Part shown: positions 24,296 through 37,049 of the stretch, in pieces
How the letters are laid out: each line of letters opens with the position of its first letter
Numbering within the stretch: the stretch's first letter is position 1
The notes under the pieces: model-generated
The model's input: the letters and a program-made list of their open reading frames with translations, nothing else
What the model was told of the DNA's origin: nothing
Database searches by the model: none
Made by a program: the position numbers and the translations under genes
NCBI RefSeq assembly: GCF_051401765.1
Contig: NW_027480467.1
Coordinates: 434,001-498,000, forward strand
Source of the DNA: Calliopsis andreniformis
Taxonomy: Eukaryota; Arthropoda; Insecta; Hymenoptera; Andrenidae
Length of the DNA: 64,000 nucleotides
Direction of reading: 5' to 3'

Positions 24296-24889
24296 AGATT
24301 CAGGATTCAGGATTGAGGATTCAGGATTGAGGTTTGAGGACTGAGGATTGAGGATTGAGGATTGAGGATTGAGGATTGAGGATTGAGGATTGAGGATTGA
24401 GGATTGAGGATTGAGGATTGAAGACTGAGGATTGGGTATTGAGGATTGAACATTGAGGATTGAGGATTGAGGTTTGAGGAGTGAAGATTGAGGATTGAGG
24501 ATTGAGGATTGAGGATTGAGGATTGAGGATTGAAGATAGAATATTCATGATTAAAGATTGAGGGTTGAGGATTGATGGTTGTGGATTGAGGACGAGGACT
24601 GGGTGTTGAATATTGATGTCTGAGGTCTGAGGATTGAGGGTTGAGAATTGAGAATTGACGAATGAGGATTGAAGATTGAGGATTGGGTATTGAGGATTGA
24701 CGAATGAGGATTGAGGATTGCGGATTCAGGATTGAAGATTGAGTATTCAGGATTGAAGATTGAGGATTGAGGATTGACGATTGAGGATTGGGGATTGAGG
24801 ATTGCGGATTGAAGATTCAGGATTGAGGATTGAAGATTCAGAATTTAGGATTAGGATTGAACATTGAGTACTGAGTGTTGAGGGTTGAG

Positions 24890-25021
24890 TGATGAGAATT
24901 TATGTTTCTGGATAGAGAGTTGAAGATTGCAGATTGAGTATTGAGTATTGAAAACTGTGAATTGAGGATATTCTATTGAGGATTGAGGATTGACAACTGA
25001 ATGTTGAGGAATGAGGGCTGA
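24890..25021 (+). repeat. Island 35, type Ya
   Basis: Intact; keeps the two heptamers that islands 55 and 59 lost. Confidence 0.88.
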
Positions 25022-25742
25022 AGATTGAGGATTCAGGATTGAGGATTCAGAATTGAGGTTTGAGGACTGAGGACTGAGGATTGAAGATTGAGTATCCAGG
25101 ATTGAAGATTGAGGATTGAGGATTGAGGATTGAGGATTGAGGATGAGGGCTGAGGGTTGAGGTTTGTGGTTTGAGGACTAAGGACGGAGGATTGAGGATT
25201 GAGAATTGAGGATTGAGGAATGAGTATTGAAGATTGAGGATTGGGTATTGAGTATTGAAGATTGAAGATTGAGGATTTAGGATTGAGGATTGAGGATTGA
25301 GGATTGAGGATTGAAGATTGAGGATTGAGGATTGAGGATTGAGGATTGAGGGTTGTGGATTGAAGACGAGGACTGAGGGTTGAATATTTATGTTTGAGGT
25401 CTGAGGATTGAGGACTGAGGATTGAGAATTGAGGATTGAGGATTGAGGATTGAAGATTGAGGATTGGGTATTGAGGATTGAGGATTGAGGAATGAAGATT
25501 GAGGATAGGGTATTGAGGATTGAAGGATGATGATTGAGGATTGGGGATTAAGGATTGAGGATTGAATATTAAAGTATTGAGGATTGAAGGTCGACTATTG
25601 AGGATTGCGTATTGAGGATTGAGGGTTGAGGATTGAGGATTGAAGATTGAGTATTGAGGATTGAAGGTTGAGGATTGTGGATTGAGGATTGAGGATTGAG
25701 GCTTGAATATTGAGGATTGGGGACTGAGTGTTGAGGGTTGAG

Positions 25743-25874
25743 TGATGAGAATTGGTGTTTGTGGATAGAGATTTGAAGATTGCAGGTTGAGTATTGAGTA
25801 TTGAAAATTGTGAAATCATGATATTCTATTGAGGATTGAGGATGGACCAGTGATTGTTGAGGACTGAGGGCTGA
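25743..25874 (+). repeat. Island 36, type K
   Basis: CCAGTG form. Confidence 0.88.
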
Positions 25875-26440
25875 AGATTGAGGATTCAGGATTGAGGATT
25901 CAGGATTGAGGTTTGAGGACTGAGGATTGAGGATTGAGAATTGAGGATTGAGGATTGAGGATTGAGGATTGAGGATTGAAGACTGAGGATTGGGTATTGA
26001 GGATTGAACATTGAGGATTGAGGATTGAGGTTTGAGTGGTGAAGATTGAGGATTGAGGATTGAGGATTGAGGATTGAGGATTGAGGATTGAAGATTGAAT
26101 ATTGATGATTAAAGATTTAGGGTTGAGCATTGAGGGTTGTGGATTGAGGACGAGGACTGAGTGTTGAATATTGATGTCTGAGGTCTGAGGATTGAGGATT
26201 GAGAATTGAGAATTGAGGAATGAGGATTGAAGATTGAGGATTGGGTATTGAGGATTGACGAATGAGGATTGAGGATTGCGGATTGAGGATTGAAGATTGA
26301 GTATTGAGGGTTGAAGATTGAGGATTGAGGATTGAGGATAGGGGATTGATGATTGCGGATTGAAGATTCAGTATTGAGGATTGAAGATTCAGAATTGAGG
26401 ATTAGGATTGAACATTGAGTACTGAGTGTTGAGGGTTGAG

Positions 26441-26572
26441 TGATGAGAATTTATGTTTCTGGATAGAGAGTTGAAGATTGCAGATTGAGTATTGAGTATT
26501 GAAAACTGTGAATTGAGGATATTCTATTGGGGATTGAGGATTGACAACTGAATGTTGAGGACTGAGGGCTGA
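26441..26572 (+). repeat. Island 37, type Yc
   Basis: ATTCTATTGGGG, shared with islands 45, 57 and 61 and with no other Y copy. Confidence 0.88.
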
Positions 26573-26734
26573 AGGTTGATGATTCAGGATTGAGGATTCA
26601 GAATTGAGGTTTGAGGACTGAGGGTTGAGGATTGAAGATTGAGTATTGAGGATTGAAGATTGAGGATCGAGGATTGAGGATTGAGGATTGAGGATTGAAG
26701 ATTGAGGATTGGGGACTGAGTGTTGAGGGTTGAA

Positions 26735-26866
26735 TGATGAGAATTGATGTTTGTGGATTCAGAATTGAAGATTGCAGATTGAGTATTGAGTATTGAAAAC
26801 TGTGAATTGATGATATTCTATTGAGGATTGAGAATTGGCAACCGAATGTTGAGGGCTGAGGGCTGA
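26735..26866 (+). repeat. Island 38, type Q
   Basis: GAATTGATGTTTG form at the left. Confidence 0.88.
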
Positions 26867-27114
26867 AGATTGAGGATTCAGGATTGAGGATTCAGTAATG
26901 AGGTTTGAGGACTGAGGATTGAGGATTGAAGATTGATTATTGAGGATTGAAGATTCAGGATTGAGGATTGATGATTGAGGATTGAGGATGAGGTCTGAGG
27001 GTTGAGGATTGAGGTTTGAGGACTAAGGACAGAGGATTGAGGATTGAGAGTTGAGGATTGAGGACTGAGGACTGAGGATTGAGGATTGAGAATTGAGGAT
27101 TGAGGATTGAGGGT

Positions 27115-28753
27115 TGAAGATTGAGGATTGAAGATTGAGTATTGAGGACTCAAGGTTGAAGATTGAGGATTGAGGATTGAGGTTTGAGGACTGAGGATTT
27201 AGGGTTGAGTGTTGAGGATTGAGGATTGACGCTTGAGGATTGAGGATTGAGGATGGAGGATTGAAGAGAGAGGACTGAGTGTTGAGGATTGAGTGGTGAG
27301 GATTGAGGATTGAGGACTGAGCATTGAGGATTGAAGATTGAGTATTGAGGATTGAAGATTCAGAATTGAGGATTGAGGATTGAGGATTGAGGATGAGGCC
27401 CGAGGGTTGAGGATTGAGGTTTGAGGACTGAGGACTGAGGATTGAGGATTGAGAGTTGAGGATTGAGGATTGAGGGTTGAAGATTGAGGATTGGGTATTG
27501 AGGATTGAAGAATGAGGATTGAGGATTGAGGATTGAGGATTGAGGATTGAGGATTGAAGAGTGAGTATTGAGGATTGAAGATTGACGATCGAGGATTGAG
27601 AATTAGGATTGAGTATTGAGGATTGAGGATTGAAGATTGAATATTGAGGATTGAAGGTTGAGTATTGTGGATTGAGGATTGAGGATTGAGGACTGAATAT
27701 TGAGGATCGGGGACTGAGTGTTGAGGGTTGAATGATGATAATTGGTGTTCGTGGATAGAGATATGAAGATTGCAGATTGAGTATTGAGTATTGAAAACTG
27801 TGAATTGATGATATTCTATTGAGGATTGAGGATTGACCACTGATTGTTGAGGACTGAGGGCTGAAGCTTGACGATTCAGTATTGAGGATTCAGGATTGGG
27901 GTTTGAGGTGAGAGGACTGAGGATTGAGTGTTGAGGATTGAGAATTGAGGATTGAGGATTGAGGATTGAAGATTGGCTGTTGAGGATTGAACATTGAGTA
28001 TTGAGGATTGAGGATTGAGCATTGAGGATTGAAGGTTGAATATTGATGAATGAAGATTGATAATTGAGGATTGAGGGTTGTGGATTGGGAACGAGGACTG
28101 AGGGTTGAGTGTTGATGCCTGAGGTCTGAGGATTGAGGATTGAGGATTGCGAACTGAGGAATGAGGATTGAGGATTGAAGATTGAGGATTGGGTATTGAG
28201 GATTGAAGAATGAGGATTGAGGAATGAGGATTGGGGAATGAGTATTGAGGATTGAGGATTGAATATTGAGTATTGAGGATTGAATATTGAGGACTGAGGA
28301 TTGAGGACTGAGGATTGAGGATTGAAGATTGAGTATTGAGGATTGAAGATTGAGGATTTAGGATTGAGGATTGAGGATTGAGGATTGAGGATTGAGGATT
28401 GAAGATTGAGGATTGAGGATTGAGGATTGAGGATTGAGGGTTGTGGATTGAAGACGAGGACTCAGGGTTGAATATTTATGTTTGAGGTCTGAGGATTGAG
28501 GATTGAGGATTGAGAATTGAGGATTGAGGATTGAGGATTGAAGATTGAGGATTGGGTATTGAGGATTGAGGATTGAGGAATGAAGATTGAGGATAGGGTA
28601 TTGAGGATTGAAGGATGATGATTGAGGATTGAGGATTGAGGATTGAGGATTGAATATTGAGTATTGAGGATTGAAGGTCGACTATTGAGGATTGCGAATT
28701 GAGGATTTAGGGTTGACGATTGATAATTGAAGATTGAGTATTGAGGATTGAAG
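27115..28753. repeat. N block with GACTCAAGG marker, copy 1
   Basis: Matches 44,916-46,554 at a constant offset of 17,801. It starts near GAGGACTCAAGG, contains GATGAGGCCCGAGGG and the N island at 27,733, and ends in array before GGATCGAGG. The first part (to about 27,300) also occurs at 10.8, 21.3 and 60.3 kb. Confidence 0.8.
27733..27864 (+). repeat. Island 39, type N
   Basis: Private GTGTTCGTGG; GATATGAAG shared with island 63. Confidence 0.87.
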
Positions 28754-28829
28754 ATTGAGGATCGAGGATTGAGGATTGAGGATTGAGGATTGAAGATAGA
28801 GGATTGGGGACTGAGTGTTGTGGGTTGAA

Positions 28830-28961
28830 TGATGAGAATTGATGTTTGTGGATTCAGAATTGAAGATTGCAGATTGAGTATTGAGTATTGAAAACTGTGA
28901 ATTGATGATATTCTATTGAGGATTGAGTATTGACAACTGATTGTAGAGGACTGAGGGCTGA
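28830..28961 (+). repeat. Island 40, Q/T hybrid
   Basis: Left half is Q (GGATTCAGAATTGAAG, GATGATATTC); right half is T (GAGTATTGACAACTG, GATTGTAGAGG, GGTTCCGG after it). The switch lies between about 28,900 and 28,925 and is the left breakpoint of higher-order copy 2. Confidence 0.88.
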
Positions 28962-29590
28962 AGATTGAGGGTTCCGGATTGAGGATTCAGAATTGAAATT
29001 TGAGGACTGAGCATTGAGGATTGAAGATTGAGTATTGAGGATTGAAGATTGAGAATTGAGGATTGAGGATTGAGGACTGAGGATGAGGGCTGAGGGTTGA
29101 GGATTGAGGTTTGAGGACTGAGGACTGAGGATTGAGGATTGAGAATTGAGGATTGAGGATTGAGGGTTGAAGATTGAGGATTGGGTATTGGGGATTGAAG
29201 AATGAGGATTGAGGATTGAGGATTGAGGATTGAGGATTGAAGATTGAGTATTGAGGATTGAAGATTGACGATCGAGGATTGAGGATTGAGGGTTGAGTAT
29301 TGAGGATTGAGGATTGAAGATTGAGTATTGAGGATTGAAGGTTGAGGATTGTGGATTGAGGATTCAGGATTAAAGATTGAGTATTGAGGATTGAAGATTG
29401 AGGATTGAGGATTGAGGATTGAGCATTGAGGATTGAAGATTGAGTACTGAGGATTGAAGATTAAGGTTGAGGATTGAGGATTGAGGACTGAGGATTCAGG
29501 ATTGAGGATTGAAGGTTCAGTGTTGAGGATTGTAGATTGAGAATTGAGGATTGAGGATTGAACATTGAGGGCTGAGTGTTGAGGGTTGAG

Positions 29591-29721
29591 TGATGAGAAT
29601 TGATGTTTGTGGATAGAGATTGAAGATTGCAGATTGAGTATTGAGTATTGAAAACTGTGAATTGAGTGTATTCTATTGAGGATTGAGGATTGACAACTGA
29701 TTGTTGAGGACTGAGGGCTGA
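29591..29721 (+). repeat. Island 41, type G
   Basis: 131 bp, same as islands 18 and 33. Confidence 0.88.
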
Positions 29722-30182
29722 AATTGAGGGTTCCGGGTTGAGGATTCAGAATTGAAATTTGAGGACTGAGCATAGAGGATTGAAGATTGAGTATTGAGGA
29801 TTGAAGATTGAGAATTGAGGATTGAGGATAGAGGATTGAGGATGAGGGCTGAGGGTTGAGGATTGAGGTTTGAGGACTGAGGACTGAGGATTGAGGATTG
29901 AGAATTGAGGATTGAGGATTGAGGGTTGAAGATTGAGGATTGGGTATTGAGGATTGAAGAATGAGGATTGAGGATTGAGGATTGAGTATTGAGGATTGAA
30001 GATTGAGTACTGAGGATTGAAGATTGACGATCGAGGATTGAGAATTGAGGATTGAGTATTGAGGATTGAGGATTGAAGATTGAGTATTGAGGATTGAAGG
30101 TTGAGGATTGTGGATTGAGGATTGAGGATTGAGGATTGAGGATTGAATATTGAGGATTGGGGACTGAGTGTTGAGGGTTGAA

Positions 30183-30314
30183 TGATGAGAATTGATGTTT
30201 GTGGATAGAGATTTGAAGATTGCAGGTTGAGTATTGAGTATTGAAAACTGTGAATTCATTATATTCTATTGAGGATTGTGGATTGACCACTGATTGTTGA
30301 GGACTGAGGGCTGA
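30183..30314 (+). repeat. Island 42, type M
   Basis: Followed by ten consensus heptamers, as at island 34. Confidence 0.88.
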
Positions 30315-30908
30315 AGATTCAGGATTCAGGATTGAGGATTCAGGATTGAGGTTTGAGGACTGAGGATTGAGGATTGAGGATTGAGGATTGAGGATTGAGG
30401 ATTGAGGATTGAGGATTGAGGATTGAGGATTGAGGATTGAAGACTGAGGATTGGGTATTGAGGATTGAACATTGAGGATTGAGGATTGAGGTTTGAGGAG
30501 TGAAGATTGAGGATTGAGGATTGAGGATTGAGGATTGAGGATTGAGGATTGAAGATAGAATATTCATGATTAAAGATTGAGGGTTGAGGATTGATGGTTG
30601 TGGATTGAGGACGAGGACTGGGTGTTGAATATTGATGTCTGAGGTCTGAGGATTGAGGGTTGAGAATTGAGAATTGACGAATGAGGATTGAAGATTGAGG
30701 ATTGGGTATTGAGGATTGACGAATGAGGATTGAGGATTGCGGATTGAGGATTGAAGATTGAGTATTGAGGATTGAAGATTGAGGATTGAGGATTGACGAT
30801 TGAGGATTGGGGATTGAGGATTGCGGATTGAAGATTCAGGATTGAGGATTGAAGATTCAGAATTTAGGATTAGGATTGAACATTGAGTACTGAGTGTTGA
30901 GGGTTGAG

Positions 30909-31040
30909 TGATGAGAATTTATGTTTCTGGATAGAGAGTTGAAGATTGCAGATTGAGTATTGAGTATTGAAAACTGTGAATTGAGGATATTCTATTGAGG
31001 ATTGAGGATTGACAACTGAATGTTGAGGAATGAGGGCTGA
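30909..31040 (+). repeat. Island 43, type Ya
   Basis: Intact, as island 35. Confidence 0.88.
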
Positions 31041-31761
31041 AGATTGAGGATTCAGGATTGAGGATTCAGAATTGAGGTTTGAGGACTGAGGACTGAGGAT
31101 TGAAGATTGAGTATCCAGGATTGAAGATTGAGGATTGAGGATTGAGGATTGAGGATTGAGGATGAGGGCTGAGGGTTGAGGTTTGTGGTTTGAGGACTAA
31201 GGACGGAGGATTGAGGATTGAGAATTGAGGATTGAGGAATGAGTATTGAAGATTGAGGATTGGGTATTGAGTATTGAAGATTGAAGATTGAGGATTTAGG
31301 ATTGAGGATTGAGGATTGAGGATTGAGGATTGAAGATTGAGGATTGAGGATTGAGGATTGAGGATTGAGGGTTGTGGATTGAAGACGAGGACTGAGGGTT
31401 GAATATTTATGTTTGAGGTCTGAGGATTGAGGATTGAGGATTGAGAATTGAGGATTGAGGATTGAGGATTGAAGATTGAGGATTGGGTATTGAGGATTGA
31501 GGATTGAGGAATGAAGATTGAGGATAGGGTATTGAGGATTGAAGGATGATGATTGAGGATTGGGGATTAAGGATTGAGGATTGAATATTAAAGTATTGAG
31601 GATTGAAGGTCGACTATTGAGGATTGCGTATTGAGGATTGAGGGTTTAGGATTGAGGATTGAAGATTGAGTATTGAGGATTGAAGGTTGAGGATTGTGGA
31701 TTGAGGATTGAGGATTGAGGCTTGAATATTGAGGATTGGGGACTGAGTGTTGAGGGTTGAG

Positions 31762-31893
31762 TGATGAGAATTGGTGTTTGTGGATAGAGATTTGAAGATT
31801 GCAGGTTGAGTATTGAGTATTGAAAATTGTGAAATCATGATATTCTATTGAGGATTGAGGATGGACCAGTGATTGTTGAGGACTGAGGGCTGA
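31762..31893 (+). repeat. Island 44, type K
   Basis: CCAGTG form. Confidence 0.88.
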
Positions 31894-32459
31894 AGATTGA
31901 GGATTCAGGATTGAGGATTCAGGATTGAGGTTTGAGGACTGAGGATTGAGGATTGAGAATTGAGGATTGAGGATTGAGGATTGAGGATTGAGGATTGAAG
32001 ACTGAGGATTGGGTATTGAGGATTGAACATTGAGGATTGAGGATTGAGGTTTGAGTGGTGAAGATTGAGGATTGAGGATTGAGGATTGAGGATTGAGGAT
32101 TGAGGATTGAAGATTGAATATTGATGATTAAAGATTTAGGGTTGAGCATTGAGGGTTGTGAATTGAGGACGAGGACTGAGTGTTGAATATTGATGTCTGA
32201 GGTCTGAGGATTGAGGATTGAGAATTGAGAATTGAGGAATGAGGATTGAAGATTGAGGATTGGGTATTGAGGATTGACGAATGAGGATTGAGGATTGCGG
32301 ATTGAGGATTGAAGATTGAGTATTGAGGGTTGAAGATTGAGGATTGAGGATTGAGGATAGGGGATTGATGATTGCGGATTGAAGATTCAGTATTGAGGAT
32401 TGAAGATTCAGAATTGAGGATTAGGATTGAACATTGAGTACTGAGTGTTGAGGGTTGAG

Positions 32460-32591
32460 TGATGAGAATTTATGTTTCTGGATAGAGAGTTGAAGATTGC
32501 AGATTGAGTATTGAGTATTGAAAACTGTGAATTGAGGATATTCTATTGGGGATTGAGGATTGACAACTGAATGTTGAGGACTGAGGGCTGA
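32460..32591 (+). repeat. Island 45, type Yc
   Basis: ATTCTATTGGGG form. Confidence 0.88.
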
Positions 32592-32753
32592 AGGTTGATG
32601 ATTCAGGATTGAGGATTCAGAATTGAGGTTTGAGGACTGAGGATTGAGGATTGAAGATTGAGTATTGAGGATTGAAGATTGAGGATCGAGGATTGAGGAT
32701 TGAGGATTGAGGATTGAAGATTGAGGATTGGGGACTGAGTGTTGAGGGTTGAA

Positions 32754-32885
32754 TGATGAGAATTGATGTTTGTGGATTCAGAATTGAAGATTGCAGATTG
32801 AGTATTGAGTATTGAAAACTGTGAATTGATGATATTCTATTGAGGATTGAGAATTGGCAACCGAATGTTGAGGGCTGAGGGCTGA
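32754..32885 (+). repeat. Island 46, type Q
   Basis: Same as island 38. Confidence 0.88.
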
Positions 32886-33661
32886 AGATTGAGGATTCAG
32901 GATTGAGGATTCAGTAATGAGGTTTGAGGACTGAGGATTGAGGATTGAAGATTGATTATTGAGGATTGAAGATTCAGGATTGAGGATTGATGATTGAGGA
33001 TTGAGGATGAGGTCTGAGGGTTGAGGATTGAGGTTTGAGGACTAAGGACAGAGGATTGAGGATTGAGAGTTGAGGATTGAGGATTGAGGATTGAAGATTG
33101 AGGATTGGGTATTGAGGATTGAAGGTTGAGGATTGTGGATTGAGGATTGAGGATTGAGGATTGAGGATTGAGGATTGAGGATTAAGGATTGAAGGCTGAA
33201 TATTGATGAATGAAGGTTGAGGATTGAGGATTGAAGGTCGTGGGTAGAGGACGAGGACTGAGGGTTGAGTATTGATACTTGAGGCCTGAGGATTGAGGAT
33301 TGAGGATTGCGAATTAAGGGTTGAGGATTTAAGATTGAGGATTGGGTATTGAGGATTCAAGAATGAGGATTGAAGATTGAGGATTGGGTATTGAGGATTG
33401 AGGATTGAGGAATGAAGATTGAGGATAGGGTATTGAGGATTGAAGGATGATGATTGAGGATTGAGGATTGAGGATTGAGGATTGAATATTGAGTATTGAG
33501 GATTGAAGGTCGACTATTGAGGATTGCGAATTGAGGATTTAGGGTTGAGGATTGATAATTGAAGATTGAGTATTGAGGATTGAAGATTGAGGATCGAGGA
33601 TTGAGGATTGAGGATTGAGGATTGAAGATAGAGGATTGGGGACTGAGTGTTGAGGGTTGAA

Positions 33662-33793
33662 TGATGAGAATTGATGTTTGTGGATTCAGAATTGAAGATT
33701 GCAGATTGAGTATTGAGTATTGAAAACTGTGAATTGATGATATTCTATTGAGGATTGAGAATTGGCAACCGAATGTTGAGGGCTGAGGGCTGA
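33662..33793 (+). repeat. Island 47, type Q
   Basis: Second Q in a row, preceded by GAAGATAGAGG as at 50,167 and 57,347. Confidence 0.88.
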
Positions 33794-34960
33794 AGATTGA
33801 GGATTCAGGATTGAGGATTCAGTAATGAGGTTTGAGGACTGAGGATTGAGGATTGAAGATTGATTATTGAGGATTGAAGATTGAGGAATGAGGATTGATG
33901 ATTGAGGATTGAGGATGAGGTCTGAGGGTTGAGGATTGAGGTTTGAGGACTAAGGACAGAGGATTGAGGATTGAGAGTTGAGGATTGAGGATTGAGGATT
34001 GAAGATTGAGGATTGGGTATTGAGGATTGAAGGTTGAGGATTGTGGATTGAGGATTGAGGATTGAGGATTGAGGATTGAGGATTAAGGATTGAAGGTTGA
34101 ATATTGATGAATGAAGGTTGAGGATTGAGGATTGAGGATTGAGCATTGAGGGTTGAAGGTTGAATATTGATGAATGAGGATTGATAATTGAGGATTGAGG
34201 GTTGTGGATTGAGAACGAGGACTGAGGGTTGAGTGTTGATGCCTGAGGTCTGAGGATTGAGGATTTAGGATTGCGAACTGAGGATTGAGGATTGAGGATT
34301 GAAGATTGAGGATTGGGTATTGAGGATTGAAGAATGAGGATTGAAGAATGAGGATTGGGGAATGAGTATTGAGGATTGAGGATTGAATATTGAGTATTGA
34401 GGATTGAATATTGAGGATTGAGGATTGAGGATAGAGGATTGAGGATTGAAGATTGAGTATTGAGGATTGAAGATTGAGGATTTAGGATTGAGGATTGAGG
34501 ATTGAGGATTGAGGATTGAGGATTGAAGGTTGAGGATTGAGGATTGAGGATTGAGGATTGAGGGTTGTGGATTGAAGACGAGGACTGAGGGTTGAATGTT
34601 TATGTTTGAGGTCTGAGGATTGAGGATTGAGGATTGAGAATTGAGGATTGAGGATTGAGGATTGAAAATTGTGGATTGGGTATTGAGGATTGAGGATTGA
34701 GGAATGAAGATTGAGGATAGGGTATTGAGGATTGAAGGATGATGATTGAGGATTGAGGATTGAGGATTGAGGATTGAATATTGAGTATTGAGGATTGAAT
34801 ATTGAGGATTGAGGATTGAGGATTGAGGATTGAGGATTGAGGATTGAGTATTGAGGATTGAAGATTGAGTATTGAGGATTGAAGGTTGAGGATTGTGGAT
34901 TGAGGATTGAGGATTGAGGCTTGAATATTGAGGATTGGGGATTGAGTGTTGAGGGTTGAG

Positions 34961-35092
34961 TGATGAGAATTTATGTTTCTGGATAGAGAGTTGAAGATTG
35001 CAGATTGAGTATTGAGTATTGAAAACTGTGAATTGAGGATATTCTATTGAGGATTGAGGATTGACAACTGAATGTTGAGGAATGAGGGCTGA
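34961..35092 (+). repeat. Island 48, type Ya
   Basis: Typical Ya; preceded by GAGGCTTGAATATTGAGG. Confidence 0.88.
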
Positions 35093-35679
35093 AGATTGAG
35101 GATTCAGGATTGAGGATTCAGAATTGAGGTTTGAGGACTGAGGATTGAGGATTGAAGATTGAGTATCGAGGATTGAAGATTGAGGATTGAGGATTGAGGA
35201 TTGAGGATTGAGGATGAGGGCTGAGGGTTGAGGTTTGGGGTTTGAGGACTAAGGACGGAGGATTGAGGATTGAGAATTGAGGATTGAGGATTGAGGATTG
35301 AAGATTGAGGATTGGGTATTGAGTATTGAAGATTGAGGATTGAGGATTGAGGATTGAGGATTGAGGGTTGTGGATTGAAGACGAGGACTGAGGGTTGAAT
35401 ATTTATTTTTGAGGTCTGAGGAGTGAGGATTGAGGATTGAGAATTGAGGATTGAAGATTGAGGATTGAAGATTGAGGATTGGGTATTGAGGATTGAGGAT
35501 TGAGGAATGAAGATTGAGGATAGGGTATTGAGGATTGAAGGATGATGGTTGAGGATTGAGGATTAAGGATTGAGGATTGAATATTAAAGTATTGAGGATT
35601 GATGGTCGACTATTGAGGATTGCGTATTGAGGATTGAGGGTTGAGGATTGAGGATTGAGGATTGAGGATTGAGGATTGA

Positions 35680-36152
35680 AGATTGAGGATTGGGTATTGA
35701 GGATTGACGAATGAGGATTGAGGATTGCGGATTGAGGATTGGGGATTGAGGATTGCGGATTGAAGATTCAGTATTGAGGATTGAAGATTCAGAATTGAGT
35801 ATGAGGATTGAACATTGAGTACTGAGTGTTGAGGGTTGAGTGATGAGAATTTTTGTTTCTGGATAGAGATTTGACGATTGCAGATTGTGTATTGAGTACT
35901 GAAAGCTGTGAATTGAGGATATTCTATTGAGGATTGAGGATTGACAACTGAATGTTGAGGACTGAGGGCTGAAGATTGAGGATTCAGGATTGAGGATTCA
36001 GAATTGAGGTTTGAGGACTGAGGAGTGAGGATTGAAGATTGAGTATTGAGGATTGAAGATTGAGGATTGAGGATTGAGGATTGAGGATTGAGGATGAGGG
36101 CTGCGGGTTGAGGATTGGGGTTTGAGGACTAAGGACGGAGGATTGAGGATTG
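35680..36152. repeat. Yc block with TTTTTGTTTCTGG island, copy 1
   Basis: Matches 53,419-53,891 at offset 17,739, including the unusual T at GAATTTTTGTTTCTGG and the GCTGCGGGTT segment. Copy 2 forms the spacer between the two 6.4-kb direct copies. Confidence 0.75.
35841..35972 (+). repeat. Island 49, type Yc
   Basis: TTTTTGTTTCTGG, GACGATTGCAG, GTACTGAAAGCTG. The T-run is shared with island 71. Confidence 0.86.
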
Positions 36153-37049
36153 AGAATTGAGGATTGAGGATTGAGGGCTGAAGATTGAGGATTGGGTATT
36201 GAGGATTGAAGAATGAGGGTTGAGGATTGAGGATTGAGGATTGAGGATTGAAGATTGAGTATTGAGGATTGAAGATTGACGATCGAGGATTGAGAATTAG
36301 GATTGAGTATTGAGGATTGAGGATTGAAGATTGAGTATTGAGGATTGAAGGTTGAGTATTGTGGATTGAGGATTGAAGATTGAGGATTGAATATTGAGGA
36401 TTGGGGACTGAGTGTTGAGGGTTGAATGATGATAATTGGTGTTTGTGGATAGAGATTTGAAGTTTGCAGATTGAGTATTGAGTATTGAAAACTGTGAATT
36501 GATGATATTCTATTGAGGATTGAGGATTGACCACTGATTGTTGAGGACTGAGGGCTGAAGCTTGAGGATTCAGTATTGAGGATTCAGGATTGGGGTTTGA
36601 GGAGAGAGGACTGAGGATTGAGGGTTGAGGATTGAGAATTGAGGATTGAGGATTGAGGATTGAAGATTGGCTGTTGAGGATTGAACATTGAGTATTGAGG
36701 ATTGAGGATTGAGCATTGAGGATTGAAGGTTGAATATTGGTGAATGAAGATTGATAACTGAGGATTGAGGGTTGTGGATTGAGGACGAGGACTGAGGGTA
36801 GAGTGTTGATGCCTGAGGTCTGAGGATTGAGGATTGAGGATTGCGAACTGAGGATTGAGGATTGAGGATTGAAGATTGAGGATTGGGTATTGAGGATTGA
36901 AGAATGAGGATTGAAGAATGATCATTGGGGAATGAGTATTGAGGATTGAGGATTGAATATTGAGTATTGAGGATTGAATATTGAGGATTGAGGATTGAGG
37001 ATTGAGGATTAAGGATTGCAGATTGTGTATTGAGGATTGAAGATTGAGG
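36153..37049. repeat. N block, further copy
   Basis: The island N at 36,427 and its flanks match the N regions at 5.2-6.0 kb (offset 31,007 at the island), 16.5-17.3, 27.5-28.4 and 45.3-46.2 kb. Shared downstream markers are GAAGATTGGCTGTTG (absent in some copies), GATGCCTGAGGTC and GATTGGGGAATGAG. Confidence 0.7.
36427..36558 (+). repeat. Island 50, type N
   Basis: Private GAAGTTTGCAG. Confidence 0.87.

Larger units (their letters stand above)
16456..24383. repeat. Large segmental duplication, copy B
   Basis: Collinear with 5,173-13,861, without the 1,188-bp tandem unit. Compared with copy A it has 217 bp more between the K and Yc islands (8.43-8.96 against 18.63-19.38 kb), a 278-bp deletion cutting island C at 21,830, and about 370 bp more near 22.0-22.4 kb. 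From about 22,000 on it overlaps the higher-order copy 1 listed separately. Confidence 0.8.
22000..27060. repeat. Higher-order repeat, copy 1 (Yc-T-G-M-Ya-K-Yc-Q)
   Basis: The segment recurs at offset 6,019 (28,905-33,080) and at offset about 15,049 falling to 15,028 (37,050-41,638). Long runs are identical by eye; I saw only scattered substitutions, such as ATTCTATCGAGG at 22.89 kb. It diverges from copy 2 after about 27,060. Confidence 0.85.
28905..33360. repeat. Higher-order repeat, copy 2 ((T)-G-M-Ya-K-Yc-Q)
   Basis: Repeats 22,890-27,060 at offset 6,019. It begins inside a hybrid island at 28,830, whose left half is type Q and right half type T. From 32,623 to 33,360 it also matches 44,140-44,877 (offset 11,517). 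Confidence 0.85.
33560..35692. repeat. Q-Ya block, copy 1
   Basis: Matches 50,065-52,197 at a constant offset of 16,505, and 57.25-59.38 kb a further 7,180 bp on. It carries islands Q (33,662) and Ya (34,961). A shared marker is TCTGAGGAGTGAGG near 35.42 kb. Confidence 0.8.
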
